Source of the DNA: Pyrus communis
Lineage: Eukaryota; Streptophyta; Magnoliopsida; Rosales; Rosaceae
DNA: 64,000 nt
Direction of reading: 5' to 3'
Assembly: GCF_963583255.1 (NCBI RefSeq)
Contig: NC_084818.1
Location: 11,658,222 to 11,722,221, forward strand
Each line of letters opens with the position of its first letter. Position 1 is the stretch's first letter. The translations under genes and the position numbers were made by a program. This document shows, piece by piece, positions 35,212-47,467 of this stretch. The notes under the pieces were generated by a model. It saw nothing but the letters and a program-made list of their open reading frames with translations. It did no database searches and was not told the DNA's origin.

Positions 35212-36832
35212 CTGCAAAGTTAATTACTAATTTGTAAACAACTCTTAAGATTTCTCAGGTCAATGCGTGTTTTCATTCTTTGAACCAAACGGTATGGATA
35301 AAAAGCGAGGAAAGCAATCAGCTGCATAAAAGTACCGAAAACATGGAAATTCATAACCCATACACCAAAAACAAAATCCGAAAGAATTCAAATTAAATTA
35401 AATAAACACGATCGAACAAAAGAAGAGTTTGAATTACCCACCATTGTCGAAAATTCGAATGCAGTAATGGAGGAGGAGTTGCAGAGAGGAACTCTGTTCA
35501 GCTAGTACTAATTCTACTTACTGAAAAAGAGGATGACGATTTTTGGTGTGGAAATAACCAACCCTACACCTCTCTCTATAGCCTTCCCCTCAACCCCCAC
35601 CCCCCCCCCCCCGCGGCGGCGGGGCAACCGCACCACCCCCCTCTCTCTGCAGCAAACACGCGTCCCTCTCCCAGAACCTTCCCCCCAAATCGATCACGAC
35701 CGCACCCACCCTCTCACCTTCTCTCCCTGTAATCCCGCACCCACATCCCACTCCGTCCACCTGGAACCCCTCCCGTCAACCCTCTCTCTACGCGCAACCC
35801 ATCAACCCCTCTGTGAACATGCCTCTGACGACATCGACACCCTAAATGCAGAATGACAAAAGTGCCTCCAAATACTGTCCGTTGGATCTGGATTGAAGCG
35901 GGTAAAAGAGTCATTTCGACTCTTTCGGTGCAACCCAGCCCAACACATTGGACAACCCACTTCCGAAGCTCACACTTGGCCCAAAACTAGCAACCCAAAA
36001 TAGGCCCGAATCAGGCCTAGTGCACCCAAACTTACGGACAATATTACCCTCCAAACTTTTTAGTAATTACCCCAGCCCAACACAGATTTGGTGGCAGCAG
36101 TGTGCAAATAAAGAAAAATCAAGGGGCAAAAATTTGGCTGTATCTAAGCTACAGTTAAATCCTTCATCAATTTTAGAATAGATAGTGTTACTTCTACTCG
36201 AATGGGAGATATGTCAATGTATATTCCACTTATTGTACCCTCCTTGATTGGCACTGCCCACTTCCAAAATATGTAAATTTACATTATTATTTGTCTCTTT
36301 CGGCAAAGTTGAATATTTTATATCCCCATTAGAATGCTTTGCGGCCAGCCAAGAATATAAAATGCAAATTTCAAGGCATTTAATTGCTTTTGTTGATTCA
36401 TAACACAGTATATATATATATATTAGAAAAAAGATGCTTAAATGAGCTTAGTGTCGTGAAAATCAGGCCCAGTATACATAGTAATGTTTATACTTTCACT
36501 AAATGTATATGTACCACTCGTGTTTCAGTTACAATGAAAATTTTCTCTATATTATAAGATCTCTTGGTAATTAATCTCAGTCACAATTGTGCTTATGACT
36601 TTTATCATCAAAGTTTGAGTAATTGGTACCAGACAGACAGTTAAAAATTGTCGTTTATGACCTTTTTTGTACCAGTGGTATATCCAGCAACTTTGGAGCA
36701 TATAGTTTCTAAGAAAACGGACTTTGTTTTTGGAACTAAATTCTAACTTATATCAGTTGACTCTTTAAAAATCATCTTATAGTTACAACTTGGTAAATAT
36801 TTGCTATCCTCTACAACCATGACAAATAAGGA

Positions 36833-37340
36833 GGCATTGCCCATTTTTTGGAAGTGGGCAGTGCCCATTTTTTTCCTTTCTATTGTTGATTTAACTGGAG
36901 GCATTTTATTTGAAGATACCTTGGCATAAACAAGATCCTTTGTTTGACTTGTTAAACATATGTGTCGTGCTCTCTTTTTCCTAGTTCGACTTTTACTGAG
37001 ATCCACTGCAATGCAATTGTTTTTCTTTCGAACAAACGATATTATTTACATTAACAGAGAGGGAAATTGGGTTAAGCTTTATAATGTGCTAGCACGAAAG
37101 TGGTTCAAATTCACTTTTGAGAGAATTGAACCTAAAACATATCACTTATCGATGATGGAGAATACCACTAAACTGTAGTATTAAGTGGCACATCCACATC
37201 CACGTGTTCTATCAAAAGTTGTTTTTTTGTTTTGTTTTGAAGGCAGATAAATTGGGTAGCAATAGAGGGCACCCAAAAACAGACACAAAGCCCGCCCTTC
37301 AATTCTTCCCCATACAAAAGCCCAAATTCGAGTAACCCAA
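36833..37340. other. About 0.5 kb present in A' but not in A
   Basis: In A the sequence runs from ...AAGGAGGAGGC directly to TTGCAGATGGAAGTGCGG. In A' about 0.5 kb intervenes, starting GCATTGCCCATTTTTTGG. It has no recognisable gene and no clear terminal repeats, so it may be an insertion in A' or a deletion in A. Confidence 0.5.
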
Positions 37341-37555
37341 ACTGGTTGCAGATGGAAGTGCGGGCATTGTTAGCATGAATTGAAATTCCAATTAGATGGA
37401 TTCAGAGAAGGAAGAATGCACAGAGAGAAATGGAAAATGGCAACTACTTCTCTCTCACTCTGCAAGTCACAGAGGAGTGATTCACTTTTTTTTTTCATTG
37501 ATGCTTGCACACATCTCTCTCTCACACAAGTCGTGGGGAGGGAATATTACTGTTA

Positions 37556-37857
37556 GGTATCGTTTGGTATGCAGACGGGACGAGACGGGACGGAACGGAA
37601 TGGGACAAGACGGGACGGGACAGGACGGAACGGAACGGAGCGAGATCAAAGACGCCCTCGGATGGAAACAAGGAGGAAGAAGAAGGAGACGGAGATGTTA
37701 TAATTTTGTGTTCCACGGATGTGGAACGAGTCGTTCCAGGGGGGTGAGGTGGAACGAAAATTCACCCAAAACTCGTCCCGTGGAACAGCTCGTTCCACCC
37801 GTTTTAGGCACACCAAACGTGGGACGGAACGCCTTGTCCCACGTACCAAACGGTACC
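37556..37857. mobile_element. PIF/Harbinger-type MITE inside the Copia 3' LTR
   Basis: The ends are inverted (GGTATCGTTTGGTATGCAGA; TACCAAACGGTACC) and the target trinucleotide TTA is duplicated (37553-37555 and 37858-37860). The homologous LTR in copy A reads CTGTTAGGGAAT with no insertion. The interior is GGGACGGAAC-rich. A TTA duplication and GG-starting ends fit Tourist-like MITEs. A smaller relative is at 57967-58053. Confidence 0.92.
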
Positions 37858-40800
37858 TTAGGGAATGACTGGATCATTCTCTCACTAGAACTTGATCACA
37901 ACCACTCATTTAGCTAATAATTAGGATCAAAAGACACATGGCACTTATGGCTTTATATGCCAGAATTTTACACTTGGCATTCTTTGACACAAGTGGATAC
38001 ACCATTCGAAATCAAAACTTATTCTAATACTATCAGCTCACAACTTACAATTCAACACTCATCTTTAAGTTTTGAACTGATTTCACACCAAGCATGTCTC
38101 TGAGATAGTTGAACCGATCATTGGTTAGAGCCTTAGTGAATATATTTGCCACTTGCTCATTTGTTGGACAATACACTAAGTCAACTATCCCTTCTTGCAA
38201 TGCATCTTTGATGAAATGGTATCTCCTGTCAATATGCTTCATTTTCTAGTGGAACACATGATTTTTAGTGATGGTAACTGCAGTTGTGTTGTCACACTGC
38301 AATGGTGTTGCTTCAGTTTGTAACTCCCCAAAATCTTTAAGTACGAATCTGAGCCAAATGACCTGAGCAGTGGCTTCAGAGACACTAATGTACTTTGCCT
38401 CTGCTGTAGAAAAAGCTACACAGTTTTGTTTCACAGAGGGCCAGAGGCCCATGAAAATACTCCATTGCCAAAAGAGAAAGCATAACCAGAAGTGCTTTTA
38501 CCATCATCAACAGATCCTCCCTAATCATTGTCACAAAATCTGATTAGCATTACACTTTTACCCTTCTCATATTCTAAGCCATAATCTAAAGTGCCCTTGA
38601 TATACCTTAGCACTCTTTTGGCAGTACCAAAATGCTTGTTTGTAGGACTGTGCATAAACCTAGCAAGAGGACTAGCAACATACATTCTGACCGAGTGGCA
38701 GTAAGGTATAACAAACTTCCCACAATTCTTCTATATTGTTCCTCACTTGCAGGTCCACTACCATCATTCTTGCTTAGCTTATCTGATGGAATAAGGGTTG
38801 AACACATATTTACATTCACTTAGACCAAACTTATTCAACAAAGAAACAACATACTTTCTTTGATGAATAAATATGCTTGAGTGAGTTTGAATAATTCCCA
38901 TACCAAGAAAATGGTGAGGAAGACCCAAATCAGTCATTTCATACTTATCCATCATATCTTTCTTGAATTCCTTTAGCATCTCATTGCTATTACTAGTGTA
39001 CACTATGTCATCCATATAGATAGAAACAATCAGAATTTCTTCTCCCCTTGTTTTGATGTAGAGAGTTGCTTCACTTTGACTGTTCACAAATCCAAATTGT
39101 GCAAAGTAAGTGTCAATTTCTCCGTACTAGGCTCTAGGTGCTTGTTTGAGACCATATAGAGATTTGTGAAGTTTATAACTTTGTCCTCCCTTCCTTGGAT
39201 CACAAAACCATTAGATTGTTCTACATAGACATCTTCTTCTAAAACACCATTTAGAAAGAAAGATTTGACATCAAGTTGATAAAGCTTCCAATTCTTTTGA
39301 GCAGCCAAAGCAATGAGAGTTCTGATTGTGTCCAATCTAGCAACAGGAGCAAAAGTTTCATTATAGTCTATTCCTGGTTTATGAGCATATCCCTTGGCAA
39401 CAAGGCTTGCCTTGTTCTTTTGTACAACTCCATCAAGATTGAGTTTAGTCTTGAACACCTATTTAACTCCAATTATAGGCTTGTTAGTTGGTCTGTCTAC
39501 CAACTCCTAGGTTGCATTCTTCTCAATCATGGATAATTCATCCTTCATGGCTTTCATCCAAGATTCATCCTTAGCAACATTTTCATATTTTTCTGGTTCC
39601 ATAATGCCTAAGTTACATTGTGCAAGTTCATTATCCAGCTTCCTCCATTTTAAAGGGGTATGATCAATAGCTTGAGTGTCCTTCACATCTTCACACACTT
39701 TGCCAGAAAACTCACATGAATGTAATTGTGATGTGATATGTGCATCATCAAAGTCACAGGGGATTCTCCTCAATGTACAAGCTATTAGAATTATTGACTT
39801 CATCTTCAATGGTCTCATTTCCTGTCACATCAACAGATTTCCAATCACAGTTGGGCAATGACATAGACTTCTTTGTGCTTCCTTGCCAATCCTAAGTTGA
39901 ATTTTCATCAAACACAACATCTCTTGACATGAATAATTTCTTGGAGATTGGATCAAGAATTCTATATCCTTTCTCACACTTTGCATATCCAACAAAAACT
40001 CCCTTGACATTTTTTGCTTCAAGCTTATTCTCAGTTCAGATGGTGTATGAACATAGCATACTGAGCCAAAAACCTTCAAATGAGCAATACCTGGTTTCCT
40101 TCCATTATAGGCTTCAAATGGGGTTATGTTGTCAACAAACTTGGTAGGACATCGATTTTGGATATAAACTGCAGTGTGCACAACTTCTGCCCACAGATAA
40201 TAAGGCATCCCTTTATCATCTAGAATGGATTTAGCCATTTCAACCACATATCTATTCTTCCTCTCCACCACTCCATTTTGTTAGGGAGTGTGTGCAAGAG
40301 AAAGTTGTCTTTGAATGCCCTCAGTGTCACATAATTGATTAAATTCAGCAGATAAGAATTCCCCTCTATCACTTCCCAAACACTTCACTTTTAACCCACT
40401 TTGTAATTCAATCATTGCTTTAAATTTCTTGAAACAAGTGAAAGCATCAGATTTATACCTAAGAAAATATACCCATATCGTTCTAGTTGCGTCATCAAAA
40501 AGAAATATAAAGTATTTATTTCCTACAATAGACTCATTTCTCATTGTCCACACAAGTCAACATGAATCAGTTCAAGTGGAGCATTAACTCTCCAAGTTTG
40601 ATCTCTTGAGAAACTTTCTCTGTGTTGTTTACCATACTAGCAACCCTCACAAACTCCATCATACTCTTCTAGATATGGCAGACCATAAACCATGTCTTTG
40701 TCTCTCAACAATTTGAGTCCTCCAAAGTGCAAATGACCTACTCTTCTATGCTAGGTCCAGGTGCAGTAAGTAAGATTGGTTTCAAGACAAGTTGCTTCTC

Positions 40801-42375
40801 AGGCATTAGAGACAGAGGATAACATATGTTCCCTTTCATCTTCACTGATAATTAGACAATCAAGAGAAGGACTATAAAAAACAATGCATATTCCTCCACC
40901 AAACACAAGATAATACCCATGTTCATCCATTTGCCCAACACTGAGTAAGTTCTCCTTTAAACCTCGTAAATACATAACTTCTTTAATGTATTTCCTCCCT
41001 TTATTGGTTTCAAATGCTAGTTATCCCATTCCTGCTACATCCACTAACACACATGTTGGCATTTGAACTTTCCCTACAACATTTATTTTTAGATCAACAA
41101 GAAGATTGATATTCCCTATCATATGATTGATGCAGCCACTAGCTATATACCATTCTCCATTAATTTTTGGTTCAGCAACAACACTATTTTCATAAAACAA
41201 GTTTCTTGTCACCTCCACTTGATTTACATAGTTTGCCTTTTGAACAGCCTTTCCTACAATACATTCTCTGGCCCAATGTCCAAACCTATCACAATTATGA
41301 CATTTGGATTTTCCTTTAAATCTACATTCATCATAATGGAGCTTGGAACACACTTTGCATTGAGGCTTTACACTATCTTGACCAATGGTTAGAGAGGGGT
41401 TACCATTTTGTGCAGCATTAGTGAATGACTTTTGCTAAAACTTGGGTTTTGAATCCCACTTCTTACCTTTTTAATTCCAGTTTCTTTGTGGCTTAAATGT
41501 GCTAAACTGAGCACTACCCCGATTCTGTCTCTTTGAACTAACAGTGAAGGAAGCAAAAGCTCTTTCAGTTGCATCCGTGGAATGCAAATCAAACCTCTGT
41601 TCTTGACTCTTCAAAATAGCTAAAACTTCTTGCAATTCAACAGACTCCAAACTCTTTGTATTTTCTATTACTAAGCATATAGGATCATACATCTTAGTGA
41701 GACTAATTAGAACTTTCTGAACTAATTTCTCATTTGAAAGAGTTTCTCCAAATATCTTCATTTGATTAATCAAATCATTCAATCGAGTAAGATACCCATA
41801 TAAGGATTCATCATCGCGCATTCTAGTGTATTCAAATTCTCGTCTAAGATTTTGAAGTTTCACTGATCTTACCTGATCTCCACCATGGTATTCTCCATAC
41901 GACAGATCCCATGCCATTTTTGTTGAGTCCACGTTAGCAATCTAAGGGAAGATTTGATCGAAAACGGCACTTTGTATGATGCCGAGAGCTTTTGCATCTT
42001 TCATGAAGATTGTAGCAATTTTTTCATCATCTTCATCATCAATGTCTGTGTCTTCCTTAACCTTCACCTTCTTCTTTGAATTGGGAGTCATAATCCCTTT
42101 TTCCACTAAATTCCATAACCCATGTGACTTGAAAATGGTGACCATTTTAATTCTCCAGAACTCGTAGTTCTCATCGAAGATGATCGGAGTCCGAACTTCA
42201 GCACTCCCAGATTTGGCCATCGTGAGCTTGAGTGTACCCAAAAAACATTTAGTTCTTAGATCACATACAGACTTCGGCGAACTTCACTTGACCTTGAGTA
42301 AACCCAAATGTAACCCAGAAAACCGAACATCGGTGATGATCAAATTCATAGTTCACGCCTGGATTTGATCGCAAC

Positions 42376-42388
42376 CTGGCTGATACCA
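42376..42388 (-). other. Copia primer-binding site
   Basis: Immediately inside the 5' LTR the minus strand reads TGGTATCAGCCAG. The first nine bases are those complementary to the 3' end of initiator tRNA-Met, the usual Copia primer. Confidence 0.8.
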
Positions 42389-43199
42389 TGTTAGCATGAA
42401 TTGAAATTCCAATTAGATGGATTCAGACAAGGAAGAATGCATAGAAAGAAATGGAAAATGGCAACTGTTTCTCTCTTACTCTGCAAGTCACAGAAGAGTG
42501 GTTCACTTTTTTTTTCATTGATGCTTACACACACCTCTATCTCATACAAGTCGTGGGGAACGAATATTACCGTTAGGGAAGTGCTGGATCATTCTCCCAT
42601 TAGGATTTGATCACAGCCACTCATCTATCTAATAACTAGGATCAAAAGACACATGGCACTCATGGTCTTACATATTAGAATTTTGCATTTGGCATTCTTT
42701 GACACAAGTGGATACACCATTTCAAATCAAAACTTATTCTAATACTATCAGCTCACAACATACAATTCAACATGCATGGCCTTTCCGATTCCCCCCTTAT
42801 CCACAGAACTTTGAGATCCATTCTCATGTGTCCCAAAGTCAAAAAGGTACCTGCAAAAATGCAACTAGCTTATGTCAATGGATGCTCGTGGATTCTGTTT
42901 TGCAATGAACGTTCAGCGCGAAACCTAATTCCATTCTATAGAGCACAATCAATATAGATGTTGGTGCAGATTAGCCAAGCTTGCGTCTTACCAAGTGTGA
43001 ACGGAACAAACAAAGCCAGTTGGCCTTGACCGTCCATCAAGTTCAAAGCCACATATGTGATAAGGAGACCTGTAATTGCAAATCGCCAAGCAACCATTCA
43101 TAAGTAGGCAATTGTCAATTACGCTAAACGTCAATGAATCCATTGACCTTTGTTTATGGTATATATGATATGGTATATCATATACAAACAGAAAACACA

Positions 43200-43420
43200 A
43201 AGCCAATTAGATGAAGCAAGTTGTCTATGGTATATTGCTCGCTTGTGCTTCTGTTTTTCATACATTTTTAGGGAAGGAAATTGTTTGGCAGATTCTTTTT
43301 TTAATTTTGGTACAATAAATAGTAGTTTTACGTGGTGGGACTTGATACTTGATTTTGCAAAGGCATCATATAGAAGAGACCATATTGGACTTCCTTTTTT
43401 TCGTCCGAGGTAATATTTTT
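43200..43420 (+). pseudogene. LINE-type RNase H (RVT_3-like) relic
   Basis: The plus-strand frame reads SYIFREGNCLADSFFNFG followed by TWWD and RDHIGLP. This is the ending of the RNase H domain of plant non-LTR retroelements (pattern IxREGNxxADxLAN...). Only the domain end is present, with no RT upstream, so it is a short relic. Confidence 0.6.
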
Positions 43421-43548
43421 CGGATATGGTTTGTAGATTGTCACTTGGTTGCAATGACTTCTAAGTTCTCTTTCAGAGGGGTTTTGATCCTTTGCACCTC
43501 CTCTTTTCTTGTATTCATTTCCTTCAAGTTTCAAGAAGGGCAAGTTTT

Positions 43549-43740
43549 TGGGAAAATGATCCTCGCCGGATCCTTTTTTATCGTACATCGTGCAGTCAGT
43601 TTTCGTTAGGTACTATTTATATTTAATTTTAAATTTTAAATTTTGAAATGATTTATGACTGCATGATGTACGATGAATGGTTTTGATCGCGGGAACCCTA
43701 GGATCCCTAGAAAAAAGATCCGGCGAGGATCCTTTTCCAA
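43549..43740. mobile_element. Foldback MITE
   Basis: The ends are inverted repeats of about 30 bp (TTGGGAAAATGATCCTCGCC and its near-complement ending GGCGAGGATCCTTTTCCAA). The interior also folds (ATCGTACATCGTGCAGTCA against TGACTGCATGATGTACGAT). Same family as 18575-18785. No confident target duplication. Confidence 0.8.
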
Positions 43741-44477
43741 ATTTTTGTTCCCTTCTCATTTCTTGTAGTATGACGGGAAATGTTTGTCTCCTTGACTAGA
43801 TGTAACTTTTATTTTTCATGTCAATAAATTTTCCTCGTACTACAGAGGTTCAAAAAAAAAAAAAAAAAAGAAGGATGATGAAGCCAGTTGTAGCTAAAAC
43901 AGTCACACGTTCATACTGAGATGTACGAGACAGGGTAAATCAAGGAGCAAAATAGCTACTTTCTCAGTCCATATTAATCAACACCAGTGACCTGTGGAAA
44001 AAAAAAAAAAGTTAAAAAGGAATCACAATGTGTGTGACCGGACTAACTAAATGGACCAGAGCATTTCCGGGAACGGAAGACCTACTAATTGATAAGTCTG
44101 GACTCTGGACTAAAATTGAAGACTGAATTACCATGAGATATGCATTCCATATAATTACACTGTAGAAACCAGTTAGAAAGTAGCGTCCTCTAAATTTTAA
44201 AATATACTACGCACAACGTCAACGATGAGACTAGAATATCTCAATGGAGAAGTTTCAACTTCTTACATATAGCACAACAAATTTCTAAAGAATTTTATTT
44301 GTGGGTACTAATCCATGTATCAGTAGAAAAAAATCAGCGTTTTACTCCTCTGAGAAAATTTTGGGTAGTGACAATCCGACCGTGTCATCCGTATGTCTCA
44401 CATATGCATGGGACCTCTTGTATATGGTTCCATCCGGTGTGAGAGCTTCACTAGTAGCGCGGCACTACGAAGTTTCT
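43741..44477. other. Intergenic, no gene
   Basis: AT-rich sequence with A-tracts at about 43852-43869 and 43997-44010. No coding pattern that I can support. Confidence 0.4.
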
Positions 44478-44716
44478 CTCCTACTTGTCCAGTCAGTCTC
44501 CCATTTTGTCTCAAACAAACTACAACAAATTCTATACGCTTAGGCAAAAGGTGACCGGAACAGAACCGTATATTTATAGAAAGATAAAACAGGAAGCCTC
44601 CTACTTGTCCAGCTGTCTGCCATTTTGTCTCAAACAAATTACAACAAATTGTATACACTTAGGCAAAAGGTGACCGGAACAGAACCATGTATTTGTAGAA
44701 AGATAAAACAGGAAGC
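44478..44716. repeat. Tandem duplication, 120-bp unit
   Basis: The unit starting CTCCTACTTGTCCAG and ending ATAAAACAGGAAGC occurs twice in a row (44478-44597 and 44598-44716) with few differences. The repeat is non-coding. Confidence 0.85.
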
Positions 44717-45229
44717 ATAAACATACTTAAATTAAAGAGAGACGTGGCCAAAGAATCAAGCTTTCCAGCATGAAAGTGGGAATAATGTAGTTTCTTGACT
44801 TGGGAATTGATAGTCTTGGAATTATTAGTTCAGAACTGGTTAGTAAGATATCATCATTATGTGTTTCATAGGAGAACAAAGAGAAAATTTATGCAGCTTT
44901 CAATGTAAGCACATGAAAACAGAGTTTACTACTAAATTAGTTTATAACCTTATAAAACGAAGTACAAATCAAACTTCAATAGTATTTTTATGGAATTAAA
45001 ACGAAGTATTACTATAGATAATCGATTGTCCATGCATAATGGCATCTTTGACTGATGAAATGAATCAGAATATATCAGGAGCTATGTACCTAAAAGCAAA
45101 AAATAAAACCAGAACTGGTGATTACGTTTGTGTACAATAATATACCAATTCTGTGTATGCGTGTGTTTGAGAGAGAAAGAGAGTACTTACGTACGTGGTA
45201 GTAAAGATTACCACACGCTTATCATTTGA

Positions 45230-45620
45230 GCATTAATCTTCCACTAATCACCGTAATCTTCACATAAAACGAATCATATAAAATACTCAAGAATTTGTAC
45301 TGTATGAGTATCTCCATGGCCTGACGTATATCAAACTGGTGCAAACTCCTCAAAATCCAGCTACAAATCCAAGCCCCTTCCAGATGTAAAATCCCTTGCT
45401 TATATAAGCTCGTCGTTTCTTCTTCATTACTTACCACAGTGTTTTGGACAACCTCTTTCCTCCGAGTCACACGCCTTTTGAAGTGGAGGTCCACACAATT
45501 GAGGGTTTCCGGCATAAACAGAGGGATCCAGTGACTGTAACTTTCCAATTCATTGAGGGTATGTAGTCATTACAAGGACTTGATATTATGTCTTCCAGTT
45601 GAAAGGAGGATCAGTAGAAC
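45230..45620 (-). pseudogene. RLP 3'-end relic next to a Copia LTR
   Basis: Matches the RLP tail and membrane segment (ATCTCCATGGCCTGACG; CAAAATCCAGCTACAAATCC) and the C-cap (GAGGGTTTCCGGCATAAACAG, shared with the GNPL region). A second block at 45590-45620 resembles the VPPFQL region of the LRRs, implying an internal deletion. The reading frame is broken. The relic stops at the Copia LTR that starts at 45622. Confidence 0.75.
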
Positions 45621-45621
45621 A

Positions 45622-45781
45622 TGATACCCAAAACACTTTCTTACTTTTTATTCAGTCTTTGATTACAACATATACATATAAATGTACATGCGCTATCTCA
45701 CAAGGAAACATAAATACAAAATCATATTCCTACCAAATTAAGGACTCCTAGAATATTTATATTTTATAATGCACGCCAACA
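45622..45781 (-). mobile_element. Copia 3' LTR (element split by the Gypsy insertion)
   Basis: On the minus strand it starts TGTTGGCGTGCATTATAAAA and ends GGGTATCA (TG...CA). It is preceded by the polypurine tract TTGAGGGAGAG (45782-45792). It belongs with the Copia coding fragments at 45966-46518 and 56969-58260. Confidence 0.75.
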
Positions 45782-45965
45782 CTCTCCCTCAAGTTGGCGC
45801 ATAGATATCACATGCCAACATGACAAGAGTCATTAAACACTCTACTACACACTGCATGAGTAAGAACATTAGCAAGTTGCTCTTTTGAATTCACAAATGT
45901 TATAGACACAATTTTCCTCTCAAAATTCTCCTTGAAAAAATTCTATCAACCTCCACATGCTTTGT

Positions 45966-46518
45966 TCAATCATGTTGAATTGAATTATCTACAATGTCTC
46001 TTGCAGACTTATTGTCACAATAAAATTGCATAGCATCCTTTGGTTTGAAACCCAGACAACCCAGAAGTTTGTGTAACCGAAGAAACTCACATACATCATG
46101 TACCATACCTTTATATTCTGCCTTAGCTGAAGATTGTGACACCACTTTCTGTTTCTTGCTACGCAAATGTAACCAAATTTCCTCCAACAAATGTAAATAT
46201 GTAGATGTAGAACGCATGTTAGACGTCACTTGCCCAATCTCCATCTGTAAACCCCTTAGTTTTCAGATGCCCATGTCCCCTATAGAATATCCCTTTACCA
46301 GGTATAGATTTCAAGTATACTAAAATGCACATGACAACAGACACATGATCTTTACTCGGTGAGTGCATGAATTGACTCACAACACTAACAACATAAACAA
46401 TATCATAACAAGTATGGGCTGAATAAATTACTTTCCCAACCAATCTTTGATATCCATCTTAAGCAACAGGCACCTGATCAAGATAAATACCCAAGTGATG
46501 TTTTTCCACAATGGGAGT
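45966..46518 (-). pseudogene. Copia RNase H end (left half of the split element)
   Basis: Minus-strand fragments read YQRLVGKVIYSAHTCYDI, VVSQFMHSPSKDHV, SKKQKVVSQSSAKAEYKGM and FYCDNKSARDIV: the RT-RNase H connection and RNase H of a Copia polyprotein, with stops and a frameshift. The coding sequence begins at 46518, exactly where the Gypsy LTR starts. The matching upstream part lies at 56969-58260. Confidence 0.8.
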
Positions 46519-47106
46519 TGTTGATGCACAAAATTGATGAAACTTTGGAATAACGTAAAGTGTCAAGTTTGTGATCTTTGCACAGTTGCTCTGGTCACTA
46601 AGTATAGGTAAATATGTAGAGAGAGAAAGATAGAGAAGCAAACACAAGATGTACGTGGTTCACCTTAAGTTGGGTTACCACGAAGGTAAAGGAGTTCTCA
46701 TTAATATTGTAGAGTTTACATAATACAATGGTTTAAGCATTATTATCATTACTAGGTTCTAATAATAATAATTTAAAGTGTAATAATGGCAATAGGGATT
46801 AATTGTAGGAGAATGGTCTCATTTTATAGTTGAGGAGAGTCTTTAGCTTCTGTCAACGGTTGATGTGAAACTATAGGAGCTTGATTTTGATGTTGACACG
46901 TGTTGAGTTATGATTGGCATCCTGGTTGGAGAGAAACTCTTGTACTTCGGCAGGGGTGCCTTAACACAATTCCTTCAATAGGTCCCTTCCTTCCTAGTCT
47001 CCAATTGAGGAGGATATCCGAAGGAGGTGGCTAGCTTTTCCTGATTCATTATTGAAGAAAAAAAATTCAAAAATTCTCTCCTATTTTTCTTGTATGTAGC
47101 CCAAGG

Positions 47107-47108
<2 letters not shown>

Positions 47109-47146
<38 letters not shown>

Positions 47147-47190
47147 GTATGTATATGTATATGTGTATATATATGTATATGTATATTTAT
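47109..47190. repeat. AT/TATG microsatellite
   Basis: (AT)n of about 24 bases followed by several TATG units and a mixed ATGTAT tract, ending at the target duplication of the Cassandra LTR. Confidence 0.9.
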
Positions 47191-47461
47191 AGTATCATCC
47201 CACATCGACCAACGAAAAGGGGGTGATGTGCCTTATATGTACATACCCACCTCTATATAGCACGAGGTATTTTGGGAACTCACTTGCTTCGGATTTGATC
47301 GGAACTCTAAAGTTAAGCGAGTTCGGGCGAGAACATTCCTAGGATGGGTGACCCACTGGGAAGTTCTCATGTGAGTTCCCAGAAATAAAATCGTGAGGGC
47401 ATGGCCGGGGCCCAAAGCGGACAATATCGTGCTACGACGGAGTCGAAACTGGGATGTGACA
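47191..47461 (+). mobile_element. Cassandra-type solo LTR carrying 5S rRNA sequence
   Basis: The target duplication TTTAT is perfect (47186-47190 and 47462-47466). About 90 bp (47287-47385) follow plant 5S rRNA in the plus direction, including GGAACTCTAAAGTTAAGCG (box A region), GGGCGAGA, CTAGGATGGGTGACC (box C) and CTGGGAAGTTCTC. Flanking blocks (ATAGCACGAGG, GGGCCCAAAGCGGACAATATCGTGCTACG) are those of Cassandra TRIM LTRs, which are known to keep a 5S-derived RNA polymerase III promoter. The termini AGTATCATCCC...GGGATGTGACA are slightly decayed. Strand is given by the 5S direction; element polarity cannot be read from a solo LTR. Confidence 0.9.
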
Positions 47462-47467
47462 TTTATA

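Larger units (their letters stand above)
31190..38788. repeat. Segmental duplication copy A'
   Basis: Partner of 1-7908 in the same orientation. The match starts in the poly-T tract and, relative to copy A, ends at TGATG 38784-38788 inside the Copia pol region. A'-specific differences are the MITE 37556-37857, about 0.5 kb at 36833-37340 and 27 bases at about 32554-32580. Copy A has an extra 1.08 kb. Confidence 0.92.
37368..42772 (-). mobile_element. Decayed Copia retrotransposon with both LTRs
   Basis: The 5' LTR is 42389-42772 and the 3' LTR 37368-38057 (the latter enlarged by a MITE). The primer-binding site next to the 5' LTR reads TGGTATCAGCC on the minus strand (nine bases fit initiator tRNA-Met), and the polypurine tract AAAGATGAG is at 38058-38066. 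Flanks GGCAT/TGCAT are a 4-of-5 target duplication. The minus-strand polyprotein has gag (to 41471), one CCHC knuckle (CHNCDRFGHWAREC), protease with ASG in place of the usual DSG, integrase (GSDRGEF, then VVERKNR), RT ([17 protein letters not shown]) and RNase H to FTKAL. Several in-frame stops and frameshifts mean it is not autonomous. LTR divergence is about 8 differences in the first 115 bp. Confidence 0.93.

Noticed and set aside
37396..37917. 173-codon plus-strand ORF
   Set aside because: It runs antisense through the Copia LTR and the GGGACGGAAC repeats of the MITE; the equivalent region of copy A has no such ORF.
47287..47385. A 5S rRNA gene
   Set aside because: Only about 90 bases resemble 5S, mutated and embedded in Cassandra LTR sequence with a target duplication. 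It is retrotransposon-derived, not an rRNA locus.
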